DNA of 8,770 bases, taken from positions 1 through 8,770 of the forward strand of contig JADHLK010000055.1 in NCBI GenBank assembly GCA_016780695.1, read 5' to 3'. Positions 1 to 6,399 of this stretch are shown here, piece by piece. Position 1 is the first letter of the stretch, and each line of letters begins with the position of its first letter. The notes beneath the pieces were generated by a model that was not told the DNA's origin, made no database searches, and was given only the letters and a program-made list of their open reading frames with translations. The translations under genes were made by a program, and so were the position numbers. Source of the DNA: Alphaproteobacteria bacterium (GTDB lineage: Bacteria > Pseudomonadota > Alphaproteobacteria > Puniceispirillales > Puniceispirillaceae).

Positions 1-193
1 TGACCAGCAAATTGCCCAGCTGGTCCGGGCGGCTCAGCGGGGCGATAAAAAACTCATATAAAGCGGCCAGCGGATGATAGCCGAGAAAGGCGAAAATCAG
101 CGCCCCCAGAATCAGCGTGATCACCACAGACACAACCGGCACCAGCAAGGTCAGCTGCAACGGAATTTCTTTGCGGGGATGCAGAATAATCAT
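1..193 (-). CDS. Nucleoside/BMP-type ABC transporter permease, N-terminal fragment
   Basis: This is the start of an inner-membrane permease of the branched-chain/sugar permease superfamily (BPD_transp_2), the kind paired with BMP-type nucleoside or purine importers. Only the first 64 codons are present; the gene leaves the window at base 1. The ATG (193-191) overlaps the TGA of the upstream ATPase gene (192-190) as ATGA, which fixes the start and indicates translational coupling. The protein starts with a short basic segment (HPRKE). A hydrophobic helix follows at about residues 12-37 (LVPVVSVVITLILGALIFAF). Next comes GYHPLAALYEFFIAPLS, which resembles the conserved G-x-x-P-L-x-A-h-x-x-F-h-x-x-P-L block after the first helix in this family. 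Substrate cannot be read from this fragment. Family assignment is good because of the ATPase partner; the nucleoside specificity is inference. Confidence 0.85.
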   Translation of the reverse strand, partial: MIILHPRKEIPLQLTLLVPVVSVVITLILGALIFAFLGYHPLAALYEFFIAPLSRPDQLGNLLV

Positions 194-1755
194 CTGGCTG
201 CCCGCCGCGCTTTTTGTGCCGTTTCGGCGGCCCCGCCCATCAGCAGGCCAATCTCCTCAGCGGTCATGTCTCCGGCCGGTCTGGCAGCAGAGAGATGCCC
301 GTCATTCAGCACCGCTATTTTGTGGGAAATGGCAAAAATCTCTTCCAGATCCTGTGAGATCATAATCACCGCTGATCCCTGTTCGGCCAGCTCGGTCATG
401 GCCTTGCGGATGAATTGCGCCGCCCCGACATCCACCCCCCAGGTCGGTTGCGAGACGATCAGCACAGCCGGCTTTTTGATAATTTCCCGGCCCACCACAA
501 ATTTCTGCAGATTGCCGCCAGACAGGGCAGAGGCCAGCGGATTGGCAGAGGGCCTGCGCACATCAAAGGTGCGGGCAATTTTTTCTGCCGCCAACAGGGT
601 TTCTTGCTGGCTTATCACGCCGCCGGAAACGGTTTTCGCGTCTTCATAGCTGGTCAATAACGCATTTTCTGCCAGATTCATTGAGGGCACAGCCGCATGG
701 CCATTGCGTTCTTCGGGGATGAAACAGACCCCGGCCTTGCGACGGGCCAGCGGCCCGGCAGCAGATAATTCCCGGCCCGCCAGCTGAATTCTATGGTCGG
801 CCGGCTGACACCATTCACCGGTCAGGGCCTCCATCAGCTCGCCCTGCCCATTGCCGGCGATGCCAGCGATTCCCAGAATTTCCCCCTTGCTGGCGGTCAG
901 ATGAATATCTTTCAAGGCCACTTCAAACGGGCTCAAGGCCGGCCGGTTCAGCCCAGCCACCTCAAAGAGCGGGATCTGCTTCGCCGGCGGCTTGCGCCGC
1001 TTTATATCTGTTATCTGCGAACCGACCATTAATTCGGCCAGCTGACGGGTGGTTTTATCCCGCGTGTTCAGCTCAGCCACTTTTTTGCCGCCCCGCAAAA
1101 TGGTTGCCCGGCTGGTCAGCTGCTTTATCTCATCCAGCTTGTGCGAGATGAACAGCACGGCACAGCCCTGATCGGCCAGCCGCCGCAAGACGGCAAACAG
1201 CTGTTCGGTCTCCTGCGGGGTCAGCACCGAGGTCGGCTCATCCATAATCAGCAAGGCCGGGTTTTGCAGCAGGCAGCGCATAATCTCCACGCGCTGACGC
1301 TGACCGACAGACAGGTCAGCGATAATCTGATCAGCTTTCAGCGGGATACCATAATCAGCAGATTTGCTGGCGATTTCGGCTGCCAGATCCTCAGATTGAT
1401 ACTCTGCTGGCAGTGCCAGGCGGATATTCTCAGCAACGCTCAACGCCTCAAACAGAGAGAAATGCTGAAAAACCATGCCGATGCCGGTGGCCCGCGCCTG
1501 TTGCGGGTTGCTGAGCTGGATTTTTTCGCCCTGCCATTCAAAATGCCCGCTATCGGGTTGCAGCAGCCCGTAAACCATTTTGACAAAGGTGGATTTGCCA
1601 GCCCCGTTCTCGCCCAGCAAAGCGTGCAACTCGCCTGGATAAATGGTAAAATTAATCGCCTGATTCGCGACAAAATCACCGAAGGATTTACTGACCTGCA
1701 GCGCGGATAAAAGCGGTGTTTTTCCCGTATTTTTCGCCGATTTTGGTTGTGCCAT
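190..1755 (-). CDS. ABC transporter ATP-binding protein, duplicated NBD, nucleoside/BMP-type importer
   Basis: This 521-residue ATPase energises an importer of the ribose/galactose/nucleoside group (YufO/NupA-like, COG3845). It carries two nucleotide-binding domains in one chain, the usual length for the family. Domain 1 has Walker A GENGAGKST (48-56), Q-loop VFQ (95-97), signature LSVGQRQRVEI (148-158), Walker B LLIMDEPTS (168-176) and switch His205. Domain 2 is degenerate as is typical here: GIAGIAGNGQGEL (295-307) replaces Walker A without GKS/T. The signature LSGGNLQK (411-418) is intact, Walker B is VLIVSQPTWGVD with Gln436 in place of the catalytic Glu, and Gln468 stands where the switch His would be. 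The N-terminal ~13 residues are a basic lead-in. The start ATG is preceded by AGGA with 8-base spacing. It is the first gene of a leftward operon, followed by the permease with ATGA overlap. No substrate-binding lipoprotein gene lies upstream of it, so that gene must be downstream beyond the window or elsewhere. Purine or nucleoside substrate is inferred from the family. Confidence 0.93.
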   Translation of the reverse strand: MAQPKSAKNTGKTPLLSALQVSKSFGDFVANQAINFTIYPGELHALLGENGAGKSTFVKMVYGLLQPDSGHFEWQGEKIQLSNPQQARATGIGMVFQHFSLFEALSVAENIRLALPAEYQSEDLAAEIASKSADYGIPLKADQIIADLSVGQRQRVEIMRCLLQNPALLIMDEPTSVLTPQETEQLFAVLRRLADQGCAVLFISHKLDEIKQLTSRATILRGGKKVAELNTRDKTTRQLAELMVGSQITDIKRRKPPAKQIPLFEVAGLNRPALSPFEVALKDIHLTASKGEILGIAGIAGNGQGELMEALTGEWCQPADHRIQLAGRELSAAGPLARRKAGVCFIPEERNGHAAVPSMNLAENALLTSYEDAKTVSGGVISQQETLLAAEKIARTFDVRRPSANPLASALSGGNLQKFVVGREIIKKPAVLIVSQPTWGVDVGAAQFIRKAMTELAEQGSAVIMISQDLEEIFAISHKIAVLNDGHLSAARPAGDMTAEEIGLLMGGAAETAQKARRAAR

Positions 1756-1769
1756 TCAGCGCCATCCTG

Positions 1770-1791
1770 TCCCCGGATTAACCACCGGGGA
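1770..1791 (-). promoter_or_regulatory. Hairpin in the 5' leader of the ABC operon
   Basis: TCCCCGG (1770-1776) and CCGGGGA (1785-1791) form a perfect 7-bp inverted repeat around an 8-base loop. It ends about 14 bases before the ATPase start codon, immediately upstream of the AGGA ribosome binding site. If transcription starts about 7 bases after the proposed -10, the 5' end falls at or within the first arm of the stem. A terminal hairpin of this sort could stabilise the message or tune translation, or could simply be a repressor-binding palindrome. The repeat is seen; its function is inferred. Confidence 0.4.
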
Positions 1792-1794
1792 TTG

Positions 1795-1823
1795 AGCCTA
1801 GCCAGCTTGTCGGCTTTCGTCCA
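1795..1823 (-). promoter_or_regulatory. Candidate sigma-70-type promoter for the ABC operon
   Basis: On the minus strand, TGGACG (1823-1818) is followed after exactly 17 bases by TAGGCT (1800-1795). The first is one change from the TTGACG form of the -35 box common in alphaproteobacteria. The second matches the relaxed -10 boxes of that group. The expected start site is near 1788, giving a leader of about 33 bases before the ATPase ATG at 1755. Confidence 0.45.
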
Positions 1824-1898
1824 GCCTTAAACGAATTGCCAGCGCATCGGGCCAAAAAAGCGGCTAACAATATGGCAAATCCGGTCGTTTCCTGAGAT

Positions 1899-2120
1899 AT
1901 GGATATGGCTGAAAAAATGCAGATTTTAGGAGGCGGGCATCAGCCGCGCCGCCCGCTATCGCACCCGCTATCTGAGGCTGCCGACTCCGACAACGAGATA
2001 ACAGACCTGCTGGAGCCGGATTTCTGGCCGTTGCGCGCCGCCAATGTCGGCCCGCATTTCACCACTGAGGTTTGGCTGAAAACCTATCGGCTTGATCCCC
2101 TTGAAATAGCTGATTTTTGA
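1899..2120 (+). CDS. Doubtful small ORF, 73 codons, hypothetical
   Basis: An open frame of 73 codons with possible ATG starts at 1899, 1905 and 1917. No start has a convincing ribosome binding site; the only strong AGGAGG in the area (about 1928-1933) lies inside the frame and has no in-frame start codon after it. I recognise no family. The second half (residues 37-73) reads like ordinary globular protein, with LLEPDFWPLRAANVG and FTTEVWLKTYRLDPLE, while the first half is rich in Pro, His and Arg and less convincing. In favour of a gene: a terminator-like hairpin begins 20 bases after its stop, and it faces away from the ABC operon in an otherwise empty gap. It could also be the remnant of a longer decayed gene, or chance. 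Confidence 0.3.
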   Translation: MDMAEKMQILGGGHQPRRPLSHPLSEAADSDNEITDLLEPDFWPLRAANVGPHFTTEVWLKTYRLDPLEIADF

Positions 2121-2140
2121 AATTCTCTGCCTATCTGCTG

Positions 2141-2169
2141 GGCAGCTTTCTTGCCGCTGCCTGAATTTT
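2141..2169 (+). terminator. Weak terminator-like hairpin after the small ORF
   Basis: GGCAGC (2141-2146) and GCTGCC (2156-2161) form a 6-bp stem that two wobble pairs can extend, with a 9-base loop. TTTT follows at 2166-2169 after four other bases. The stem is short and the T-run is brief and slightly displaced, so this is at best a weak rho-independent terminator for transcription coming from 1899-2120. Confidence 0.3.
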
Positions 2170-2174
2170 CCCTT

Positions 2175-2203
2175 TCCACTTACCCCTGCTTTGCTGGTAA
2201 AAT
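2175..2203 (+). promoter_or_regulatory. Weak promoter candidate for the molybdenum hydroxylase gene
   Basis: TAAAAT (2198-2203) is a good -10 match in the relatively AT-rich stretch before the gene. The best -35 at 17-base spacing, TCCACT (2175-2180), matches only three of six positions. The predicted start near 2210 would leave a leader of about 35 bases before the ATG at 2245. The low -35 score suggests either an activator-dependent promoter or a wrong call. Confidence 0.25.
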
Positions 2204-2244
2204 ATCTGCGAGTAATAGGATGTGGATGGTGAGCAGGAAGGCAG

Positions 2245-4524
2245 ATGATGAACAGAGCTGGCAGGCTGGAAGACAGGCGTTTTGTTACTGGCCAGGGGCA
2301 CTATACAGCTGACCTGTTTCCAAGAGACGGTCTGATCGCGGTTTTTGTGCGCAGCCCGGTCGCCAGCGGGCAGCTGACCGGCATTGACAGCCTGGCCGCC
2401 AAGGCAGCCGATGGCGTGCATCTGGTTCTGACCGGCGCAGATTTGGCCGCAGCCGGACTGTCTGAAATGGTCTGGACAGGCGAGGTTGTGCGTCAGGATG
2501 GCGGGCCTGTCTCGCGCTCTCCGCGCCCGATTCTGAATCATAAAGAACTCCGCCATCTGGGCGAGCCGCTGGTGATGATAGTGGCGGACAGCCAGCAACA
2601 GGCTCTGGATGCGGCTGAGATGGTGCAGCTGGATATAGAGGAATTGCCGCCTGTTCATGCGCATGATCGCGGCGCGCCGGGGCGCACTGTCTGGCCTGAT
2701 TTGGCTGATAATCTGGCCTCCGCCCACCGGCTGGGAGACGCTGACAAGGTGCAGGAGCTGCTGGAAAATTCGGTTGTAACTGCCAGCGTTGATATTGATA
2801 TCAGCCGCGTTCTGGCCAATACGATAGAGATGCGCGCCAGCTCTGCCCATTTTGATGATACCGGCAGGCTGGTTCTGTCAACTGCCACCCAGAGCCCGTT
2901 TGGCCTGCGTAATGAGCTGGCTGAATTATTGCGGCTGGAAACAGATCAGCTGCAGGTTCTTACAGAAGATGTTGGCGGCTCTTTCGGGCTGAAAGGCGGG
3001 TTGTTCAGAGAGGATGTGCTGGTCTGTCTGGCAGCGCGTCAGCTGGGCCGTCCGGTCAGCTGGACTGCCGGACGCACCGAATCCTTCATTGCAGATGATC
3101 AGGGGCGCGGCGTTACCGGAACCGCCCGGCTGGGGCTGGACCGGGCCGGGCGTTTTACCGGCCTTGCAGTAGAGTTGTCTGCTGATATCGGGGCCTATCT
3201 CTCGCGGCGCACAAAAGGGATGTTGAGCAATCTGGGCGGCATCGCCGGGCCTTATGTTTTTGGCGGCATTTCAGCCGCGCTGGATTTTGTCTATTCCAAC
3301 AGCGTGCCAACCAGCCCCTATCGCGGCTTTGGCAGGCCGGAAGCCACCTATATTATTGAGGCAGTCATCGACAGGCTGGCAGCGGCGGCGGGCGTCGATC
3401 CGGCTGAGCTGCGGCGGCAGAATCTGGTGCAACCTGACCAGATGCCCTACCAGACCCAGCTGACTTTCCTCTATGATTGCGGGGATTTTCCAACCGTCAT
3501 GGACAAGGCCCTGCAACTCGCCGATTATGCAGGATTTGCAGCGCGGCGGGCCACCTCAGAACAGGCTGGCAAGCTGCGCGGCATCGGTATATCCATGCCG
3601 GTTGAAAATGCCGGCGGGCCGTTCAAGAAAGTCTTGAAAGATGTGGCGCGCCTGACCTTGCGCCCGGATGGGCATCTGGTGGTTGCACCGGGTGCGATGA
3701 GCGTCGGCCAGGGCCATGAAACAACCTTCAGCCGAATGGCTGCGGAGCGACTGGGGCTGAAACTGGATAAGATTATCTATGCCCAGGGCGATACCGATCT
3801 GCTCCCCTCCGGGCGCGGCAATGGCGGCTCAGCCTCAACCGTGGTTGCCGGCTCTGCTCTGGCGTTGGGGCTGGATCAGATGCTTGGTGAGGGGCGGGCC
3901 ATCGCAGCCGGTATTCTGGATTGCCGGACTGAGGATATCCTCTTTGCTGATGGCCGCTTTTCTGCCAAGGGCGCAGACCGACAGCTGGACTGGTCAGATA
4001 TTGCCCAGCACAGCAATGCCGGGGACGGGCTATCCATTTTGTCAGAATTCCTGCCGGATCAGCCGACCTATCCGAATGGCTGCCATCTGTGCGAGATAGA
4101 AATAGACCCGGCAACCGGCCGGGTGACGGTGCTGGATTATGCCGCCATAGAGGATGTTGGCACGGTGCTGAACCCGCAGCTGGTGCATGGCCAGATGCAG
4201 GGCGGCATTGCCCAGGGCATTGGCCAGGCGTTAGGCGAGGTGGTTATCTATGATGAGAATGGCCAGATGGTGAACGGCTCTTTCATGGATTACCGGATGC
4301 CGCTGGCTGATGATTTGCCCTTTTTCCGGCTGGCCACCCATGCGGTGCCGACCCGCATCAACCCGCTGGGCGCAAAAGGGGTGGGTGAGGCCGGCACGGT
4401 TGGCGCGCTGGCGGCCTGCCTGAACGCGGTGAATAATGCGCTGCGCTCTGCCGGGGCTGCTGAGGTTGAGATGCCGGCCAGCTCAGAAAAAGTCTGGCAG
4501 GCCCTGCAAGCGGCAAAAAAATAA
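2245..4524 (+). CDS. Xanthine dehydrogenase/CoxL-family molybdopterin-binding subunit
   Basis: This 759-residue protein is the molybdenum-cofactor subunit of a molybdenum hydroxylase (COG1529), cytoplasmic enzymes that hydroxylate purines, N-heterocycles or aldehydes with water-derived oxygen. The length is normal for the subunit. Residues 7-40 (GRLEDRRFVTGQGHY then FVRSP) match the N-terminal hammerhead domain. Cofactor and active-site landmarks are VGGSFGLK (243-250), the YRGFGRPE loop with Arg360 (359-366), GQGHET (488-493), GRGNGGSAS (523-531) and GAKGVGEAG (709-717), in which Glu715 is the expected catalytic base. The loop is not the AYRCSFR type of true CO dehydrogenase, so CO oxidation is unlikely. 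AGGAAGG (2235-2241) lies 3 bases before the ATG at 2245 and 6 before a second ATG at 2248; the second start has better spacing. The frame ends in AAAAAAA/TAA. No 2Fe-2S (CoxS) or FAD (CoxM) subunit gene is adjacent. The divergent nucleoside-type ABC importer makes a purine-like substrate plausible but unproven. Confidence 0.92.
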   Translation: MMNRAGRLEDRRFVTGQGHYTADLFPRDGLIAVFVRSPVASGQLTGIDSLAAKAADGVHLVLTGADLAAAGLSEMVWTGEVVRQDGGPVSRSPRPILNHKELRHLGEPLVMIVADSQQQALDAAEMVQLDIEELPPVHAHDRGAPGRTVWPDLADNLASAHRLGDADKVQELLENSVVTASVDIDISRVLANTIEMRASSAHFDDTGRLVLSTATQSPFGLRNELAELLRLETDQLQVLTEDVGGSFGLKGGLFREDVLVCLAARQLGRPVSWTAGRTESFIADDQGRGVTGTARLGLDRAGRFTGLAVELSADIGAYLSRRTKGMLSNLGGIAGPYVFGGISAALDFVYSNSVPTSPYRGFGRPEATYIIEAVIDRLAAAAGVDPAELRRQNLVQPDQMPYQTQLTFLYDCGDFPTVMDKALQLADYAGFAARRATSEQAGKLRGIGISMPVENAGGPFKKVLKDVARLTLRPDGHLVVAPGAMSVGQGHETTFSRMAAERLGLKLDKIIYAQGDTDLLPSGRGNGGSASTVVAGSALALGLDQMLGEGRAIAAGILDCRTEDILFADGRFSAKGADRQLDWSDIAQHSNAGDGLSILSEFLPDQPTYPNGCHLCEIEIDPATGRVTVLDYAAIEDVGTVLNPQLVHGQMQGGIAQGIGQALGEVVIYDENGQMVNGSFMDYRMPLADDLPFFRLATHAVPTRINPLGAKGVGEAGTVGALAACLNAVNNALRSAGAAEVEMPASSEKVWQALQAAKK

Positions 4525-4545
4525 TCCGGGAAATCAGGCTCGCCT

Positions 4546-4561
4546 GTCGATAGCTATTGAC
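4546..4561. promoter_or_regulatory. 16-bp near-perfect palindrome, candidate TetR-family operator
   Basis: GTCGATAGCTATTGAC is a 16-bp inverted repeat with a single mismatched pair (G4549 against T4558). It begins 21 bases after the hydroxylase stop and ends 113 bases before the transporter start. Its right half, CTATTGAC, recurs exactly at 5667-5674 in front of the TetR gene, where the left half is partly kept. Size and symmetry fit a TetR-dimer site. Binding by the local TetR protein is inference. It lacks a T-run and is a poor terminator candidate. Confidence 0.4.
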
Positions 4562-4601
4562 CGATTTTAGGAATAGGCGCAAGGAAATTGAGGGTGTTTG
4601 C

Positions 4602-4630
4602 TTGCTTGTTTGGCAAGGCAGTGCCTTATT
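4602..4630 (+). promoter_or_regulatory. Candidate promoter with spacer palindrome for the EamA transporter
   Basis: TTGCTT (4602-4607), a 17-base spacer and CTTATT (4625-4630) make a weak sigma-70-like promoter. The predicted start is near 4637, about 38 bases before the ATG. The spacer and the start of the -10 are covered by AAGGCAGTGCCTT (4615-4627), a perfect 6+1+6 palindrome that could be a protein site or a small hairpin with a 3-base loop. Both hexamers are only partial matches to consensus. Confidence 0.27.
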
Positions 4631-4674
4631 CCGGCAAAGACAGCCATCAGGGCTGAAACCAAGGAGGGTTTGCC

Positions 4675-5652
4675 ATGCAGCCGACCAAGCCAGCACCTGT
4701 CGCCGGGGCCGGTCTGGCCTTGCTGGGATACGGGCTATTTTCCACCCATGATCTGCTGGTGAAATATCTGGGCGGGTTTTACGCGCCGGTGCAGATTTTG
4801 TTTTTCTCGGTGCTGCTCGGCTTTCCGCTGGTGGCCCTGTTTCTGATACGCAATCCCCGCACCGGCAGCCTATGGCCGCATCACCCGTTCTGGATGCTGC
4901 TGCGCGTCTTGACCAGCTCGCTGGTAGGGGTTTGTGCTTTTTATGCCTTTTCTGTGCTGCCGCTGGCGCAGACCTATGCGCTGTTATTTTCCACCCCGCT
5001 TTTGATCACCCTTCTGTCGATACCTTTATTGGGCGAAAAGGTGGGCATCCGCCGGATGCTGGCGGTGCTGGCCGGTTTTGCCGGGGTGCTGATTGTCTTG
5101 CAGCCCGGGACAACCGCTTTTCACAGCGGCCATCTGGCCGGGCTGGCCGGGGCGTTTGGCGGGGCACTGGCAGCTGTTATCATGCGCAAGATCGGCCAGC
5201 GCGAGAAAACCGCGGTGATGCTGCTCTATCCAATGCTGGGCAATTTTCTGGTGATGGGGGCCTGTTTGCCCTTTTTCTACAAGCCGATGCCGTTGTTGCA
5301 TCTGGGGGCAGCCAGCCTGATCGCCCTGCTTGGCTTTGCCGCGATGATCTGCATGGTCTCTGCCTTTAAGCGCGCCGAGGCGGTGATGGTGGCCCCGATG
5401 CAATATTCCCAGATATTATGGGCCGGGTTTTACGGCTATATCCTGTTTGGCGAGCAGCTGGACACCACAACGCTGGCCGGGGCGGCTGTGATCATTGCCA
5501 GCGGGCTCTATATTGTGCAGCGGGAATGGCAGAAGAAACGCACCCTGAAGCCGGTGCTCTCCAATATCACCTTGCGGCCGGATACCGGTCTGCGCCCGCG
5601 GCTCGGTCTGCTGACCCTGTTCCGGCAGCGGCCGGGTGAGCCAAAACAATAG
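4675..5652 (+). CDS. EamA-family drug/metabolite transporter (DMT superfamily)
   Basis: This 325-residue inner-membrane protein of the RhaT/EamA group (COG0697) typically exports amino acids, metabolites or drugs. It is built from two EamA repeats (about 13-143 and 155-283), with around ten hydrophobic helices. Each repeat ends in the diagnostic block: LLGEKVGIRRMLAVLAGFAG (118-137) and LFGEQLDTTTLAGAAVIIAS (257-276). The conserved Glu residues are 121 and 260. After the last helix there is an unusually long basic tail of about 40 residues (285-325), probably cytoplasmic. The start is well supported: AAGGAGGG (4661-4668) stands 6 bases before the ATG. It lies 150 bases after the hydroxylase gene and 54 bases before the TetR gene, with palindromes in both gaps, so it is the likely target of that regulator. 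The substrate cannot be told from sequence; DMT proteins with this architecture have very diverse cargo. Confidence 0.9.
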   Translation: MQPTKPAPVAGAGLALLGYGLFSTHDLLVKYLGGFYAPVQILFFSVLLGFPLVALFLIRNPRTGSLWPHHPFWMLLRVLTSSLVGVCAFYAFSVLPLAQTYALLFSTPLLITLLSIPLLGEKVGIRRMLAVLAGFAGVLIVLQPGTTAFHSGHLAGLAGAFGGALAAVIMRKIGQREKTAVMLLYPMLGNFLVMGACLPFFYKPMPLLHLGAASLIALLGFAAMICMVSAFKRAEAVMVAPMQYSQILWAGFYGYILFGEQLDTTTLAGAAVIIASGLYIVQREWQKKRTLKPVLSNITLRPDTGLRPRLGLLTLFRQRPGEPKQ

Positions 5653-5658
5653 GTAAAA

Positions 5659-5698
5659 TTCAACAACTATTGACAAAAGCGATGAATACGCCTCAGAT
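5659..5698 (+). promoter_or_regulatory. Promoter of the TetR gene overlapped by a half-conserved operator
   Basis: A perfect TTGACA -35 (5670-5675) is followed after 17 bases by TCAGAT (5693-5698), a weak -10. The -35 sits inside TTCAACAACTATTGAC (5659-5674). The right half of that site equals the right half of the palindrome at 4546-4561, and its left half matches the expected GTCAATAG at five of eight positions. A repressor bound here would block the -35, as in autoregulated TetR genes. The predicted start near 5705 leaves almost no leader before the ATG at 5707. Confidence 0.4.
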
Positions 5699-5706
5699 TA
5701 AAGCCC

Positions 5707-6321
5707 ATGAAGAAATCTGAGCGCACCCGCCAGCTGCTGCTGGATACAGCTGGCCGCCATTTCCAGCACGCCGGCTATTCGGCCAGTGCGTTGCGGGATA
5801 TCGCCGGAGAGGCCGGTGTTGATGTCGCGCTGATCGCCCATTATTTCGGCAGCAAGCCGGGCCTGTTCACAGCTGTTTTTGATGCGCTGCTGGAATGGCA
5901 TGAGGCGGTGATTGTCAGCCATCCTGACCCGCTCTCCGTGCTGATCGCTGAATTCAGCCAGCCTGCGACAGCGGACGGGCCGCCTCGGCTGGGGCTGATG
6001 CTGCTTGCCAATGCACGCGATCCGGAGGTGGGCGCAGAGCTGCGCTCCGGCTTTGCAGCGCGGGTGAGCGAGCCGCTGATAGGCCGCTTGAGTGGCACGG
6101 TAACCGCGCAGGGGGTGGCCCTTATTTTTGCTGTTTTTTTGGGGTTGGTGCAAGCCCGAGACGGGCTGGGCATGGCGGATTTGACTGGCCTTTCCGAAGA
6201 CCGGCAGGCAGATTTGCTGAACCAGCTGATCGGGGCTATAGCTGATTTGCCGGAAATCGGCCCAGCCGATAAAGCAGCACAAGGGGAGGCCAGCGGCCTG
6301 CCTGCCGGATTACAGAATTGA
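5707..6321 (+). CDS. TetR/AcrR-family transcriptional regulator
   Basis: This is a 204-residue DNA-binding repressor, a normal length for the family. The N-terminal TetR_N domain covers about residues 5-55: RTRQLLLDTAGRHFQHAGY opens helix 1, and the helix-turn-helix with the end signature (ALRDIAGEAGVDVALIAHYF, then GSKPGLF) spans about 28-54. The C-terminal ligand/dimer domain (about 75-182) includes LANARDPEVGAELRSGF (100-116), similar to a common TetR C-terminal subfamily; the tail after residue 183 is rich in Ala and Gly and probably disordered. There is no clear ribosome binding site before the ATG, and the promoter candidate puts the transcript start within a few bases of it, so the message may be leaderless. 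The start is otherwise sensible, since helix 1 needs these residues. It probably represses itself and the upstream EamA transporter, and perhaps the two genes downstream. Ligand unknown. Confidence 0.92.
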   Translation: MKKSERTRQLLLDTAGRHFQHAGYSASALRDIAGEAGVDVALIAHYFGSKPGLFTAVFDALLEWHEAVIVSHPDPLSVLIAEFSQPATADGPPRLGLMLLANARDPEVGAELRSGFAARVSEPLIGRLSGTVTAQGVALIFAVFLGLVQARDGLGMADLTGLSEDRQADLLNQLIGAIADLPEIGPADKAAQGEASGLPAGLQN

Positions 6322-6399
6322 GACTTGCAGAAAAGCTGGATAAGGCGAAAAATCATCAAACAGGGATCAGAACAGGATTGAAAGGCAAGGGAGCACAGC

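Larger units (their letters stand above)
1756..2244. other. Divergent intergenic region between the ABC importer and the molybdenum hydroxylase
   Basis: This 489-base gap separates the leftward ABC operon from the rightward hydroxylase gene. It contains a promoter candidate and hairpin for the ABC operon (1770-1823), a doubtful small rightward ORF (1899-2120), a terminator-like inverted repeat (2141-2169) and a weak promoter candidate before the hydroxylase (2175-2203). Bases 1824-1898 show nothing that I can assign. No tRNA-like cloverleaf or recognisable riboswitch core was seen. Confidence 0.6.

Noticed and set aside
653..660. A GTCAATAA copy resembling the proposed TetR half-site.
   Set aside because: It lies inside the ATPase coding region with no matching second half, so it is probably chance.
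2131..2850. A 239-codon open frame on the minus strand across the hydroxylase start.
   Set aside because: It lies opposite a strongly motif-bearing gene, has low-complexity Gln/His/Arg-rich translation typical of antisense shadows, and no ribosome binding site was identified.
2245..4524. Form I carbon monoxide dehydrogenase large subunit (CoxL).
   Set aside because: The active-site loop reads YRGFGRPE rather than the AYRCSFR-type motif of CO-oxidising enzymes, and CoxS/CoxM are not adjacent.
4546..4561. Transcription terminator for the hydroxylase gene.
   Set aside because: The palindrome is AT-containing, continuous without a loop, and no T-run follows; an operator fits better.
6124..6145. 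T7 followed by G4 in the TetR gene as a possible phase-variable tract.
   Set aside because: Both runs are short, the frame is intact, and TTT/GGG codons in a hydrophobic helix explain them.
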